A stretch of DNA of 64,000 bases, from assembly GCA_001792895.1 (NCBI GenBank), contig MARA01000060.1:1-64000 (forward strand), in the 5' to 3' direction. The notes under the pieces were generated by a model. The model searched no databases. It was not told the DNA's origin and was given only the letters and a program-made list of their open reading frames with translations. Source of the DNA: Lentinus brumalis (Eukaryota; Basidiomycota; Agaricomycetes; Polyporales; Polyporaceae). Below, piece after piece: positions 35,845 through 47,303 of this stretch (positions are counted from its first letter, which is position 1; each line of letters starts with the position of its first letter). Both the position numbers and the translations under genes were made by a program.

Positions 35845-37900
35845 TATAGCGAAAGCAGCACATCGCGGACTGATCTCGAGCAGTCGGCCAGGGCGAGCGG
35901 AGTAACCGTGGCCCGGCGACGAGCCCATGCGGACACACTGGGCCCCACTGCGCACAGTCTGTCTGATAGACTCCCATGAGAAGATGTCCAATCGTTCCTA
36001 TTCGCTGTGAACGTACTTACCCGTTGCCTCCTACCGCCAGAGCGCCCCAGTCCAGTGCGCGCGGGATCAGGCGAAGGTCTGGGTACGACCCCACGCAGGA
36101 CGTGATGGAGGGAGGTATGATTGAGTTGACGCTCACGACATGAACAGGAAAAGAAACACGCAGGGACCTGGATGCGCCCGCGGGTCAGCACGTCCCAGAC
36201 CGCGCTCAGTCTGCAGGCACCCGTACCTTGACCTTGACTTCCACGGCGCACGTCCGCGCAAAATTCAATATCCAGGGCGGGATCTCGAGCACTCGGCCAG
36301 GGCGAACGGGGCTGATGTGGTTCGTCGACGAGCCCATGCGGACATACTGGGTCCCACTGCGCGTACAGACTGTCAGATAGACTCCCATGAGATGGCGTTC
36401 GTCGTTCCTATTCGCTGCTGGACTAACCCGGTTGTTCCCTCGCGTTCATAGAGCCCGTCCGTCCGTCTGTCTGTCTGTCCCTAAGGAACGCATCGGGCCT
36501 GAGAGGGTAGGGAGATACGCATCGTCGTGGTTTACGTGTCAGATAATGCGGAGGAATCCGGATGGTCGTGACGTGTTCGACAGGGTGTGCTACAGACGAA
36601 CGGACGGTCTCCATGTCAGATATTCAACGGGCCCAAAATGGGAATATATTGCACTCACCAGACGCGTGCTGACATGGAGCGCGATGTTCACAATCATCGG
36701 TTGCCACGCTTCTGGATGCTCGCCCGTTAGCAGCACACACTCCGGAGACGCAGCGGCGTTCGTACCTTTGCCCAGGTGTCTCCGAAGGAAGCTGGTCGTG
36801 CAGCAGCGCAACAGTCGACCGAATGAGCAATCCGTCCCGGGGCCTCGCCGAGGCACAAGAAGACCTCCGATTGACAAAGGGCCGCGAAGTCCAACCGATG
36901 TCGCGCGGTATGGAAGCTCCTCACAGCTAGGGCGCCCCAATCCGCTATGGAGAAGATCGAAGAGAAAGTCTGGGTTCGTCCCACGGAGAAAATTATGCGT
37001 CGTTCACGACGTGATGGAGAGAGGTACGCTTAGGCCTAGGGCCCGTGACCGTGTCAGATGTTGCAATGGCCGGTGTACGTGAGGATACTGTGCACTCACC
37101 TCAGGACACCGACCGGGTGCTATATATCGCGGGGTTCGCAGTCATGTCTTGCCACGACGCGCCGACTCCGACCAGCTTCCCGCCGATCCCCGCCCGTTAG
37201 CATTAGACAATTCGGACATGAAGCGGCGTCCCTCACCTTTGCCCAGACGGCTCCAAACAATGCTCACCGTCGGAGCGCAGCTTGAAGAGACTCGTCTTAA
37301 GGCCAGGGCCCAGGGAAACCGAAACTGTGCGGTATGACAGCTCTTCTCAGCTGTTGGGACGTTCGACAGCGGCGGAGCCGGTGCGGATAACCAGGCTCGC
37401 GTCGCACGAAGCTGGTCGCAGTTTCCAGCATGACTGCGTCCGTCTTCTGCTCCGCGTGTTGTCGCGCCGTTAGCGGCCTCGATCGGATCCGCTGTGGACA
37501 GAAACGGGCGGAAAGCCTAGGTGTCACCCACGCAGGAAGATATGCGTCGTTCACGACGTGATTGGGGGAGGTATGATTAGGATGACGCCCACGACAGGAC
37601 AGGCCTAGGGCGTGCGGACAAACGAACGGCCTGTGCCCGTGTCAGACGTTGTATGGGCCGTGTACGCGAAGATCAGAGGGTACTGTGCACTCACCTCACG
37701 ACCCGGTGCTACAAATCGCGGGGTTCGCAGCCATTTCTTGCCACTCCGACCAGCTTCCCGCTGCTCGCCCGTTAGCAGTACACATTTCGATCGTACAGCT
37801 GCATTCGTACCTGTGATCAGACCTCTCCAGAATAGCTCGCCAGTCCGCAACGCAATGATGGACAGCTGGACCAATCCGTCTCGAGGTCGCAGTATTCAGC
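35845..37900 (-). repeat. decayed tandem array of duplicated gene pieces
   Basis: Two block types recur. Block 1 is at about 35865-36006 and 36275-36418: on the minus strand both encode RMGSS, then RPGR(L/V)LEI. Block 2 starts near 36616, 37052 and 37640 (GTCAGATRTT-like, then TTGCACTCACC or GTGCACTCACC) and encodes a CVLLTGE motif on the minus strand in two of the copies. An ACGTGATGGAGRGAGG-type element recurs at about 36096, 37008 and 37556. Splice-like GTGAGTGCAC donors are kept between copies. All copies are broken by stops and shifts. The parent protein is not recognised. Confidence 0.6.
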
Positions 37901-38434
37901 ATGACTGCCTCTGTCTTCTGCTTCACATATATGGACTCAATCCAGTCGTTCCTGCGGCTGCAATGGGTCTTATTCGCACATTGCAACTCTAGCTTCGTTT
38001 GTCCAAGAGTACAAGTCCGCGTTCACGTTCATAGGGAATGATGATGATGATGTCGGTGGCATGAGCGAGGAGGGCAAGACGTTGGGCTCGGGCAGCGCGA
38101 CGCCGCACGCGACGCGTCGGCCGGAATCGGAAAGCGCGCAAGCGCCCCCGTTGGCAGTCATCTTATCTGATAACATCGGGATCAGTACTAGTACTTACCT
38201 CAGTAAGTAAGTATCACTTGTTGCTACAAGTTCAAGCATACGCTGGACGACGACAAGGAGCTCTGAAGACAGCCTCACATTAGCGTGGTATACATGTAGC
38301 ATAGTTCATTGTCCAGTCCGAGTATACGGCTCACAACATGCGAAGTCCACCCCGTACACACAACACCCGGAAAGTCCGTCCTCGTCTAAACCCCCGTCCA
38401 CCGTATCCATCCGACACCATGACCCAAACCCATC
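37901..38434. other. intergenic, about 530 nt
   Basis: This lies downstream of the wall-protein gene. It contains a GATGAT microsatellite (38038-38054) and an AGTAAGTAAGTA run near 38203. No gene recognised. Confidence 0.5.
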
Positions 38435-39021
38435 TTACAAAGCCGCACCCGCACCTGCAAGGACACCCAGGAGCGCAACGCCCATGGCGCCGAACGGCGG
38501 CATCGAGAGAGGCGCGGCAGCGTTGTTCAGACCCGTTCCAGTGCCCGTGGGGGCGCCCGTGCCTGTGCCCGTGCCACCCGTCCCCGCCCCCGAATCCGTC
38601 GCACCCCCCGTACCCGACCCGGTCGGACTCAGCACGGTCCCGACGCTCGTCGTCTTTGAGCCCGCGCCGGTGGTGGTCGCCGCGGACGAGGTGTCCGTGA
38701 AGGTGATCCCGCTGCTCGTCGTCTCTGTCACCGTCTCCGACGAGGACACGGAGACGTCGGTGTCGGTGACGCTGACGCTTGACGACGTCGCTCCCGCGGG
38801 GTCGGTGGTGGTCGCCCCCGACGAATCGGTCGAGGAGTCGGAGCCTGTGTGCGCAGCAAAGCGAATTAAGCGATGAGGTTTGAAAGGGGGATGATGAATC
38901 CAGAGTACGCACTTGTTACGGTCGAGAGCGTGGTGTCCACCGTGGAAGCGCTCGATTGCGCAAGGACACCGCTGTACATGAGTGCCAGGGAGAGGAGAAC
39001 GAGCTTGGTATTCGCGAACAT
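38435..39021 (-). CDS. small Ser/Thr/Gly-rich GPI-anchored wall protein
   Basis: Exons 39021-38913 and 38844-38435 (68-nt intron, GTGCGT...CACAG) encode 172 aa. The N-terminus is a signal peptide (MFANTKLVLLSLALMYSG, cut near VLAQ). The body is almost all Ser, Thr, Gly and Ala (TDTDVSVSSSETV, GTGTGTGAPTG) and so a probable O-glycosylated stalk. The C-terminus is a hydrophobic, small-residue tail (GVALLGVLAGAGAAL) fitting GPI-anchor attachment. No folded domain is visible; such proteins are common structural wall components in basidiomycetes. A TATATA box at about 39129-39135 lies 108 nt upstream. Confidence 0.82.
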
Positions 39022-39955
39022 GGCAGTAGTAGATTGGCAGGGAAAGACAGACGGGTCGTGTGCGTGTGCGTGTCGAGGGAAGGGGCGAGAAAGCGAGGAA
39101 AGCTGCTGTCCCGTGCGCCTTCAGGCAATATATATCGCGCCTTGATACCTTCCCTTCCGTGCATCAAAGAGGGTTCTTCACAGCGCTGCTGCGCACGACG
39201 GGAGGTCTTCGCCGTGCGTGTTCGCAAATTGAAACACCGGGCGTGGGGCGGGCCAAGCCACCCACTCCATCGCCAACAGCCTGCATCGATGCTGTGTTCC
39301 GCAGTTCACCCACAGTCGCCTGAGAGAGCGTGCGAGGTTCGCCACAATTCGCCGGGGTACCATGGCCGAAGTGAGTGGCGGTTGGACAGGGTTGGACCTA
39401 GATTCTGGTCCTTTGGAGACCGGTTGCCTTACTCACCTCCCGCATGGTGTTCACCGGGTATCTTGTATTATCCTGTATTGTAACGACGTGCTTCTCCCTA
39501 CAGGATGGCGAAACATGGCCGCTGACACTCAACGTCATCGTCATTGCCGCATGCACAGCTGTGTGGATCGTTTCCGAGTTGCTGCAACCAGGCCCAGGAA
39601 TTCGTCAGGAAAGGACACCGTGTGGGAGCGTACACGAATAACCACTTACCTGCTCTTCATTCAGCACAACTTGTGTTGACACTGACAAGACGACGGAAGA
39701 GGAGGTAGAGAAGGCAGGCCGCCAGCGGTGAACGCCCAGGCGCCTATCTAATCTAATCGCTGAAGTGCTATAGGAACAAGTTGAAAACAACGTACTCGAT
39801 AACTTGTGCGAAGGAGCTATTACATATCGCCACTGCGAGGTAGTGCCGAAAGCGAGGACCCAACAATCTCCCAAAGATGAGCAGCACAGCCAACCTCAGT
39901 GCTACATCAACATTATGAGTACCAGCCTTACGCCCACAAATCTGGGACCGAAGCC
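39022..39955. other. intergenic, 930 nt
   Basis: Promoter of the wall-protein gene and 3' flank of deaminase-family gene J. A 65-codon plus-strand frame (39444-39641) has a hydrophobic stretch but no other support. Confidence 0.45.
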
Positions 39956-41390
39956 TCAGACCGTCGGGGCCGCCAGTACTGCACACTCCACATACATAGG
40001 CGGAGAACCCAGGACGCTCTTGTTCGGCATCTCCAGCAGCCCGCACACAAGCGTGCTCATGTCCCCAAGAGATAACCCCGGTCGCCGGTCCTGCAGCAGC
40101 TGCAAATCGCGCTCGAGGCCCAGCTCCAGCTCGCGCAGGATGTCCTCCGCATGTTCGGACTCTTCCTCGCAGTCAACCCACGGAAACGACCACGGAGAGA
40201 CGAAGCCCGCGTCGCACCCGCGCAGCATGAAGTCGCAGCCTGTGCCGCTTGCAGTGAACGGGGATTGCGCGAGGTTGACGGAGCGCACGAGCATGACGCA
40301 GGGGTAGCACGGGAGGGCGGAGGTCGCGATGTACGGGTGGACGGAGAGCGCGTTGTCGACGATGTGGCGGATGAGGGAACTTTCTGGGTGTTGCGCGGGG
40401 CCGGCGTGCCCGTCTGGCATCGAGACCACTGCTGACGAGGAGGAGATGGGGATGGGGATAGAGAGCGGGCTGACCCATTCGACTGCCCAGACAAGCGGGA
40501 GGGCGAGGGACACCCCGCCGCACTTGGCGATAGTGACGAGGGTGTCGACGAGGGCGGACACCGCGCAGGCCTCGCGGATGACCTGAATGGCCCTGTTGTC
40601 TGTCCGCTCGAACGTTAGCATCTCCCGCGCCCGGAGGGATTCGACACTCACCGATGCCGTTCACAATCCGACAAAGGACCCAGTCCTGCCGCAAAGCCTG
40701 GTCCGCAGCCCACCCCGCGATGCACGCCGCTGCCAGATGGATCTCGTCGTTCTCCTCTGCGGTCTCTGGATCCGTGCAGCTCACGAGCAGCTCGAGGTTC
40801 GTGCAGAGCTTCCCAAGTGGCGTGTCTGGGTCGTCCACCGCTTGCTTCTCGAGTGGGAGCTCGTCGCTGAGCTTCCGCAACGTCGGCGCGAGTCCGCCAT
40901 CCGCCCGAATGCGCGCGCGGATCTTGGCGTAGCAGGCGCGGTAGACGTTCGCCATGAGCACCGCCTCGGAGTGCTCCTCGACGCTGAACGAGCCGTCGGG
41001 AGGGTCTGCATCTGAGGCCCAGTCTTCAGCGATGGCGCGTAGGGAGGCGACCCAGCTCTCGACGTCCTGTATAAGCTGTTGCGGTGCGGTATCGTCCGTG
41101 GATATGAAGAGCGTCGCGCGATCTGAGGCAACTTCGAGTGTGACGGCCGCCGAGGTGCAAACGTCGTGCAAGGAGCAGAGGGTCGCGATCGTCTCGAGCA
41201 GCTTGCGTTGGAGAGTATGGGGAGCACGGGTGCGACCGGTCGTCGCACACGATGTGGAGTCCTTTGCTGCGTGCGGGAGGACTTCGCTAACGTTGTGCCG
41301 TGTGGACTGCAGCAAAGGGGATAATGTGGCCAGTAAAACGTTGATGCGGGTTTCCTGTCCACCGCGGCATAACATCTGAGAGTCGAGCAT
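39956..41390 (-). CDS. deaminase-fold protein J (short class)
   Basis: Exons 41390-40652 and 40599-39956 (52-nt intron, GTGAGT...GACAG) encode 460 aa in one unbroken frame. The N-terminal half is helical with a LHDVCTSAAVTLE block that parallels the HPQC block of A and B. The C-terminal domain has H317-P-E319 and P343-C-Y-P-C347; the PCxxC form is the classical deaminase signature, while proline between His and Glu is unusual. A further C-terminal helix-rich tail follows. The start may be one exon upstream: a short open frame continues to 41502 but would need a 22-nt intron, so I kept the ATG at 41390. Function unknown. Confidence 0.8.
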
Positions 41391-42916
41391 TGCGTACCAG
41401 CGCGAGAGAGTTCAGAAAGTGGGGGCGAAAGGAGAAGGTGGTGAGCAAAGGAGCGGCGGAAGAGCAGTATACGGACCACTGCGGCATGTCGTCAGCCTCC
41501 ATGCGACCTTCCGCTCTGCCAGCCGCACTTGTCAGCCAACTCGGTGTGCCGACTCACATTTTGTGCTCTAGTTCACCGGATACTCTTCGCGAGAATGGCG
41601 TCGAGACTGGCAAACCAGAGAGATACCATGCATGGGGCAATGCCTAAGAGACAAATCTTGATAGGAGCACTTCTCTGAACAGAGATCTCGGGCAATATGA
41701 TGGATATATCTCAGGCAGACCTTCGTAGGATATGATGAGGCAGCTTCGCAGCATTGTAAGGACATCGGGAGAGGAGTATGGTCGTGGTAGGGGAACAACA
41801 TAGCAAGCGCCGGCGACGGCGTGAGGCGCACGAATCAGTGAATACCAGCTCCGACTTCTCTAGCATCACACGTTTCAGAAGGAATTGCTCACAAAGCGTT
41901 CAAAATAGGATCTGTATCAAGTTACAGTGGTATACATGAGAGGAATCATCCGTGTCTGCGGCGGGAGGTATCATGACGTCGTTCGATTCAGACAGTCATC
42001 AGGCCGCCGGATACTGCAGCCTGGCTTGTTCTGCGTCCGTGTCGGATGCGACATGCGTCGCGATGACTGTCACGGTTGAGGTCGTAGTGGTGAATATCGG
42101 CCTGTAGGACGATATCGTGCGGGTGATCATGCATGGATCATTGCAAGGGTCGAGCACTGAGTATGGAATACGTCAGCAAGCTGGCGTGACGACACAGAAG
42201 GAGACAAGATGGAATTCTGATGCGGATGCAAATGAACGAAGGTGGAACAGAAGAACGACTGTACGGACCTTGGCTGCTGACTCCTTCGCATGCGGCGAGA
42301 GCAAGGACGAGTAATGGGGTGAATCGAACCACGATGCGCATGGTGGCTAGTGGATACGAGGACCTCATGCACATCCGCAAATATAGGATCCTCAAGGTAG
42401 CATCCCGAGGCGAGTGTGGCGGAACTCAGGCTCACATATACCCATATCCTACCTTTCCGCGCTCGCTCCTCGATCAGGTGGGGACTTCTCCACCGGTGAC
42501 CGCAGAGTTCGTCTGGTGACGTATGTTCTCGTCAAAGATTCCTTGTAGACCTGCGTTGACAGAGAAGACCAAGGTAAGCGACGAGGGGAAGGAGGAAGTC
42601 CAGGAGCAGCAGGAGCAGGAGCAAGAGCAGGAGGAGGAGACCGGTCCGGGTTTGGAGGCGGTACGGACCGCAAAGCACAGCCACAAGCGCGCGCCCTTGA
42701 GTGGGTCGTTAATTGGTCGCTGGTTACGTTCAACACATTCTCCGCGGTCCTCTTTTGTTCTCTCGTATAGTACCTGGGTACTCAATATTGCCTTATGTTC
42801 TCGCGGCGTATGAAATTGCAAGCGTACTCGGAATCAACATCCCCCCACGTTCGTCCCTCAGTGCCCCTGCCATCCCCGCAAAACTGCTCCCCGCAAAGTA
42901 TCACGCCGCATAAAGG
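41391..42916. other. 1.5-kb region without a supported gene
   Basis: It includes a GAGCAGGAG microsatellite (42598-42640). A minus-strand frame at 42341-42138 (67 codons) begins MRIVVRFTPLLVLALAAC, a convincing signal peptide, and could encode a small secreted protein, perhaps with further exons; it is not supported otherwise. Confidence 0.45.
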
Positions 42917-42979
42917 ATGCAGGTAGGGAACTATTGTTGCGCTGCTTGGTAGGCTGTCTGACAATCACTTTTGCAGCCA

Positions 42980-44646
42980 ATGACGATCAAATTTCTGGAT
43001 CTCAATGACGACGTGCTCGTACACGTCTTCTCATACCTACACGGAAAGAACGCCCTCTTCGTGGCCCTCTCATCGCGACGTCTGCACAGTCTGGCGATCA
43101 CCAGGGTACCCGCGGTGGTCAAGTGTGGATCTCTCGAGAAGCTAGCCCGACTACAATCGTGGATACTCGCCACCTCTCCCTCACGTGCGCGACATGTCAT
43201 CGACATCGAATTCGACCTCCCCAATCCTATACCTGCGCGATTCCAAGCTGCAATCGCGATTCCGCTAACGGAACTTCTGATGCGTACCTGCAACGTCCGA
43301 CATATGATTCTCCATGGCGGCTTCATCACCAGTGTCACCACAGAAGTCTCCCACGCAATTGGCGGTGCCTTGCGAGCGATGCCTAGGTTGACTGAGCTCA
43401 GCATGGATCATGTGCATGACGGGTTCCTTTCAACCATTGGCTCAAGCCTCCCCCCAGCCTGCGCAAACTCTCACTGGTATACATACACCAGTGGCACTGG
43501 AATCAGTGGCGCCACTCATATGCTCCGCTCATCCAGATTCTCGCCTCTCTCCCGCGCCTGCACACGCTCGCCATTCACGGATTCAAGCCGGAGACGTTAT
43601 GGACTCCCGATGCGCCGCTCTTTCCATCCCTCTTGCATCTGACGTTGCACGAGGTTCCCCTTCCCGCCGTAGACCTTGTCTCGCTGACTCCAAACGTGCG
43701 GCAGGTATCGGTCACATACCAGCCAAACCGGCCCATATGGGGCATCCCATCTCCCCAGCCGTGGACCGAGCCGCCCCGCTCCTGGCCTCCAGTTCGTTGC
43801 CTCGAATTCAACGTCATGTCGTCTTTGAGTCACTTCCTCGACGCCATCTCGGAGACCGCCGACTACTTGAAGATCACCGCGCGCACGCCGCCCAGTCGCG
43901 CTGGAGACCTGATCTCTACCTTCCGCACGCTTTCCCCAGTGGGTGCTGATCTGTACCTCACCGTCGGGGAGAACCCGATCGCGTTCTGGCGGGAGCTCTT
44001 CGACAACGCGCCGCGGCTCCGGTACTTGCGCTTGTCGCTCACTGTCAAGAGCAGCGGAGACGCTGATGAATGCGTAACTCTATGGCTGGTATGTGCAGCC
44101 AAGTCGTTCTCAAACATCGGTCGGCTGACGTGGATCGATCCGCAGGACGAACTTGTTGCGTCGTTCGAAGCGCTCCCGCTGGTATACCTCAAGGTACGAC
44201 CTCATCTCAAATTTGACAAGGCAACCCTGAACAAAGGCACGGGCAAGGCTGCAAAGCGCAAGGCGGAGGCTCGGTTGGACCAGGAACGTCAGCTCACCCA
44301 GCAAGTGCTTTGTGAGATCGCGGCTAACCTCCCGCAACGCCTGGCGGATGCCATCCCGACGCTATCTTTCTTCGAGCTGGGCATTCCAGGAGAATGCATC
44401 GAGTATGGTGTCGCGTATGCCAGAGGCGAGGACGCTGACACCAGTCGTTGGTGGCGGATCGTCTCCGGAGGCCGTGGTCGGGAGCCGCAGGAGATGTCTG
44501 CAGGAGATGGCCAGCGAGTGCTGGATTTCCTGGAAGATGCGGAGACAGACGATATCAATGGCATAGAAAGTGAGTCTTCAAATTGCGTACGGACAGCGGA
44601 AGCGCATGCCGACCGGGTGCTTGCAGGACTGGTCCCTCGAGCTTGA
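42980..44646 (+). CDS. F-box protein K, one apparent frameshift
   Basis: About 555 aa. The F-box is at the N-terminus (FLDLNDDVLVHVFSYLHGK), followed by LRR-like leucine-rich sequence (LRKLSLVYIHQW, LASLPRLHTLAIHGF, LHLTLHEVPLP). It is probably an SCF ubiquitin-ligase adaptor. The frame changes at the C-run 43450-43455; one extra C joins both parts without a stop. A tiny upstream exon is possible: ATGCAG at 42917-42922, then a 54-nt GTAGGG...TTGCAG intron, giving MQPMTIKF. It is followed in the same direction by a second F-box gene of different sequence. Confidence 0.8.
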
Positions 44647-45027
44647 TGTTGGGAGCATGCATCATATACTCATGGACATCCTAATGATTTTGACGACACT
44701 GTTCAATGTGATCATGGCCGAGATTATCTAAGTACTGTCCATGGACAGAGTCTCACAGCCAGAGCGCCAGCGTGGTCCATAGGAGGCTCGGATACCTTGA
44801 TCCGGTAGGTCAGATCGTCCACGCATTCACCACGTGGGCGAGTGTGTCTTCCACCTCACCACCTCCTAAGAGCGACAGTACTAGTGGTCTACTGGTCCCA
44901 ACGGTGAGTGTTGGTGTTGCTTCAGAATGCGACCCGTCCGATCTGACGCGAATGACTGTCACTAGAAGCCGTTGGAGTGAGCGCAAGACCCTCACCGGAC
45001 AACTTCTCGCGGTTCTTGGGCGTAGTC
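44647..45027. other. intergenic between two F-box genes
   Basis: 381 nt between the stop of one F-box gene and the start of the next, same strand. No TATA box or other clear element seen. Confidence 0.5.
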
Positions 45028-47141
45028 ATGTCCAGCGGGACCAGTCAAATGGACGACTTGCTGGATGGTATCCTGTCAGGGGTCGCCCAGCTTCGGAAAG
45101 ACAATGCGAAGCTCAAGCAAGACATCGAGCTACAAGAGACGCATATAAGCTCTCTCGAGACCCAAGTGACAGATTTATACCCGGTGTGTTACCGCCGCTT
45201 CAATGTCGTGCCGGATATGATTAGCTCACTTCTCATCGTGCAGGAAATAGCACTCTTGCGAAGGGAGCATACTGCAATGAAAGCGGCCATGCTTTCGCTG
45301 ATGCGCCAGGGAGGGGTGAGCGTCCAGAAGCCATCCGAACTTATCGCGGTTAGAGCTAACGTTTCGCACAACGGTAGTGGCAACCGCAAACAGCGAAGCC
45401 CGTCAAGCCAAGCTTTGCAGACCTTCCGGTGGAGCTCACGCGCCGCATATTCAAGGAGACCCTCCCGCCGCACTATCAGTACGACCCCTCCATCACGGAG
45501 GGAGCCAACAACCCATGGTTGCGGGATTTGCGACTGAAGAAAACGCTACCCTTACTGTGTAAGGCGAGCTACTGGCCGGGTATGGAGATACTCTACGAGG
45601 ACATTGTCATTCGTCGCATGGGACAGATATCCGCTCTCGCACAGACCCTACGCTCCGACGACCTTGGGCAGAAACTTGCTTTCATGGTCAAGACCATCCG
45701 CATCGACTCCTGTCCTGTATGGCTTCCCTGCGCCGACGTCCTCCGAGAAGACCTGGCATTCATTTTATCACAATGCACCACCCTCACACGCTTCTCGTAT
45801 CGACCCCACGACAACTTCCCCACCGTCGGCCCTTTCGAGGAGCACGATGTCCAGTACCACGGCTGGTTCAATCCGACGTGGTTGTACCAGCAATCCTTTG
45901 AGCCGGAAGTCGAACCGCTCCTCACCCGATGTTTCGCGTCCGGCCTTCGCTTTCTAAGCCTCGGCGTGTCCCTCGACTGCACGACCGTCCGATGCCTCCA
46001 TCACATCCTATCATCCGCGGAGAAGCTCGAGTCTTTGACGCTCGGCCCTACCAAAGGCTGCTCAGCATGTCATTCGCTCATCGGCATGCCACAACTTCAA
46101 CTACCCCGCCTCAAGGAGCTACAGCTCTACTACGGGACGGCGTCGGAGTCAGATATCGACAGCCACATCCGCTCCTGTTGGCAGATGCCGCTCCTCACTC
46201 GCCTCACGATCATGCTGCGCGAATGGGCGGCCGTCAGCACGCTCATCGAAACCGTCGGGCACGGCCTCACCTATCTGCACCTCTATCCCCTCGCGGACGC
46301 CCTCAGAAAGTCGCAATGCAACTCGATCAACACGTTGGCGACCGCATGCCCGAAGATCGAGCACCTCGTCATCCCGCTAGCCATAGTCGCGATGTTGCCG
46401 AACGGACTACCCATATCAAAATTGGAAATCACCCTGCACTCTCCTACCCTGCGATACCTGGACCTCTGGGGCGATCTCCACGACAAGATCCTCCCGCGTC
46501 CGGACCCGGACCATCGTAGCTTGCGAGAGCAGATCATACACTCGCAGAGCCAAGTGCCGTCTCTCCGATGCGTCCGTCTCCTCGCAACGTCCAGATTCCC
46601 CGGCCTCCAATGGAAGCACAGCACTCGGACGTCGAATCGCAACCCGGACTGGCCGGAAATTTGCCACCCGGCCTTCCTCGATGAGGATTCAGACGAAGTT
46701 CTGTACTATCGCCTGCCGCGGGCGGTTGTGGCGCAGACAGCCTTCGCACTGGTGCCCCGCGATCGCTGCTTTAGTAGTCGCATCCTCGACGATGACGACT
46801 GGCCGGACGCGTATGAGGGAGACGGGATGACTGCCACGCTCTGGCGCCGCTGGTCCAGCTCCGACTCCGAGGCCGAGGAACAGGACGAGGGAGAAAGCAG
46901 GGAAAGAGCAGATGACGAGGAGGGCAGCGGGGAGGGCGGCAACAGTGGCGACGCAGAAGTCGTACACGTACATGGCGACCACGCCAGCGATACTGAGACC
47001 GACGATGAGGACCTCAGCAATGAGCTTAAAGGTGAGGACCTGGATTTGCAGGTGCAATTGACTCGAGACGATGTCCTGGCTTCGTTTTCCAGTAGTCGCG
47101 ACACAGAAGCGTACCGACATGTAGCTGTGTGGGAAGCCTGA
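45028..47141 (+). CDS. F-box protein L with coiled coil and acidic tail
   Basis: Exons 45028-45183, 45244-45373 and 45421-47141 (introns of 60 and 47 nt) encode 668 aa without a break. Residues 8-80 form a heptad-rich coiled coil (LRKDNAKLKQDIELQ, EIALLRREH). The F-box follows (DLPVELTRRIFKETLPP, LLCKASYWPGMEILYEDI), then a long leucine-rich region. The C-terminus is strongly acidic (SDSEAEEQDEGE onward). This order, coiled coil then F-box, is common in basidiomycete F-box expansions; the protein probably recruits unknown targets to an SCF ligase. The first intron is a multiple of three and could be retained without breaking the frame. Confidence 0.88.
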
Positions 47142-47303
47142 TCAAATTATACCAGGTAGCTACTGCATGCGGACGTATCGATACGTAGAGTACAATCGCC
47201 TAGAAATACAGTGCATGAGAACGCTGTTGGACGCCAGTCAGCAATTTGACGACCGTCGGATTGCCACAGGGCTAGACGCACCTTTCTCTGTTCGGAAACT
47301 AGC

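Noticed and set aside
41287..41502. Upstream exon for deaminase-family gene J
   Set aside because: Joining it would require a 22-nt intron, which is too short for fungal splicing.
42310..42345. Possible tRNA B-box (GGTTCGATTC on the minus strand)
   Set aside because: No cloverleaf can be folded around it; the sequence lies inside a signal-peptide-like open frame instead.
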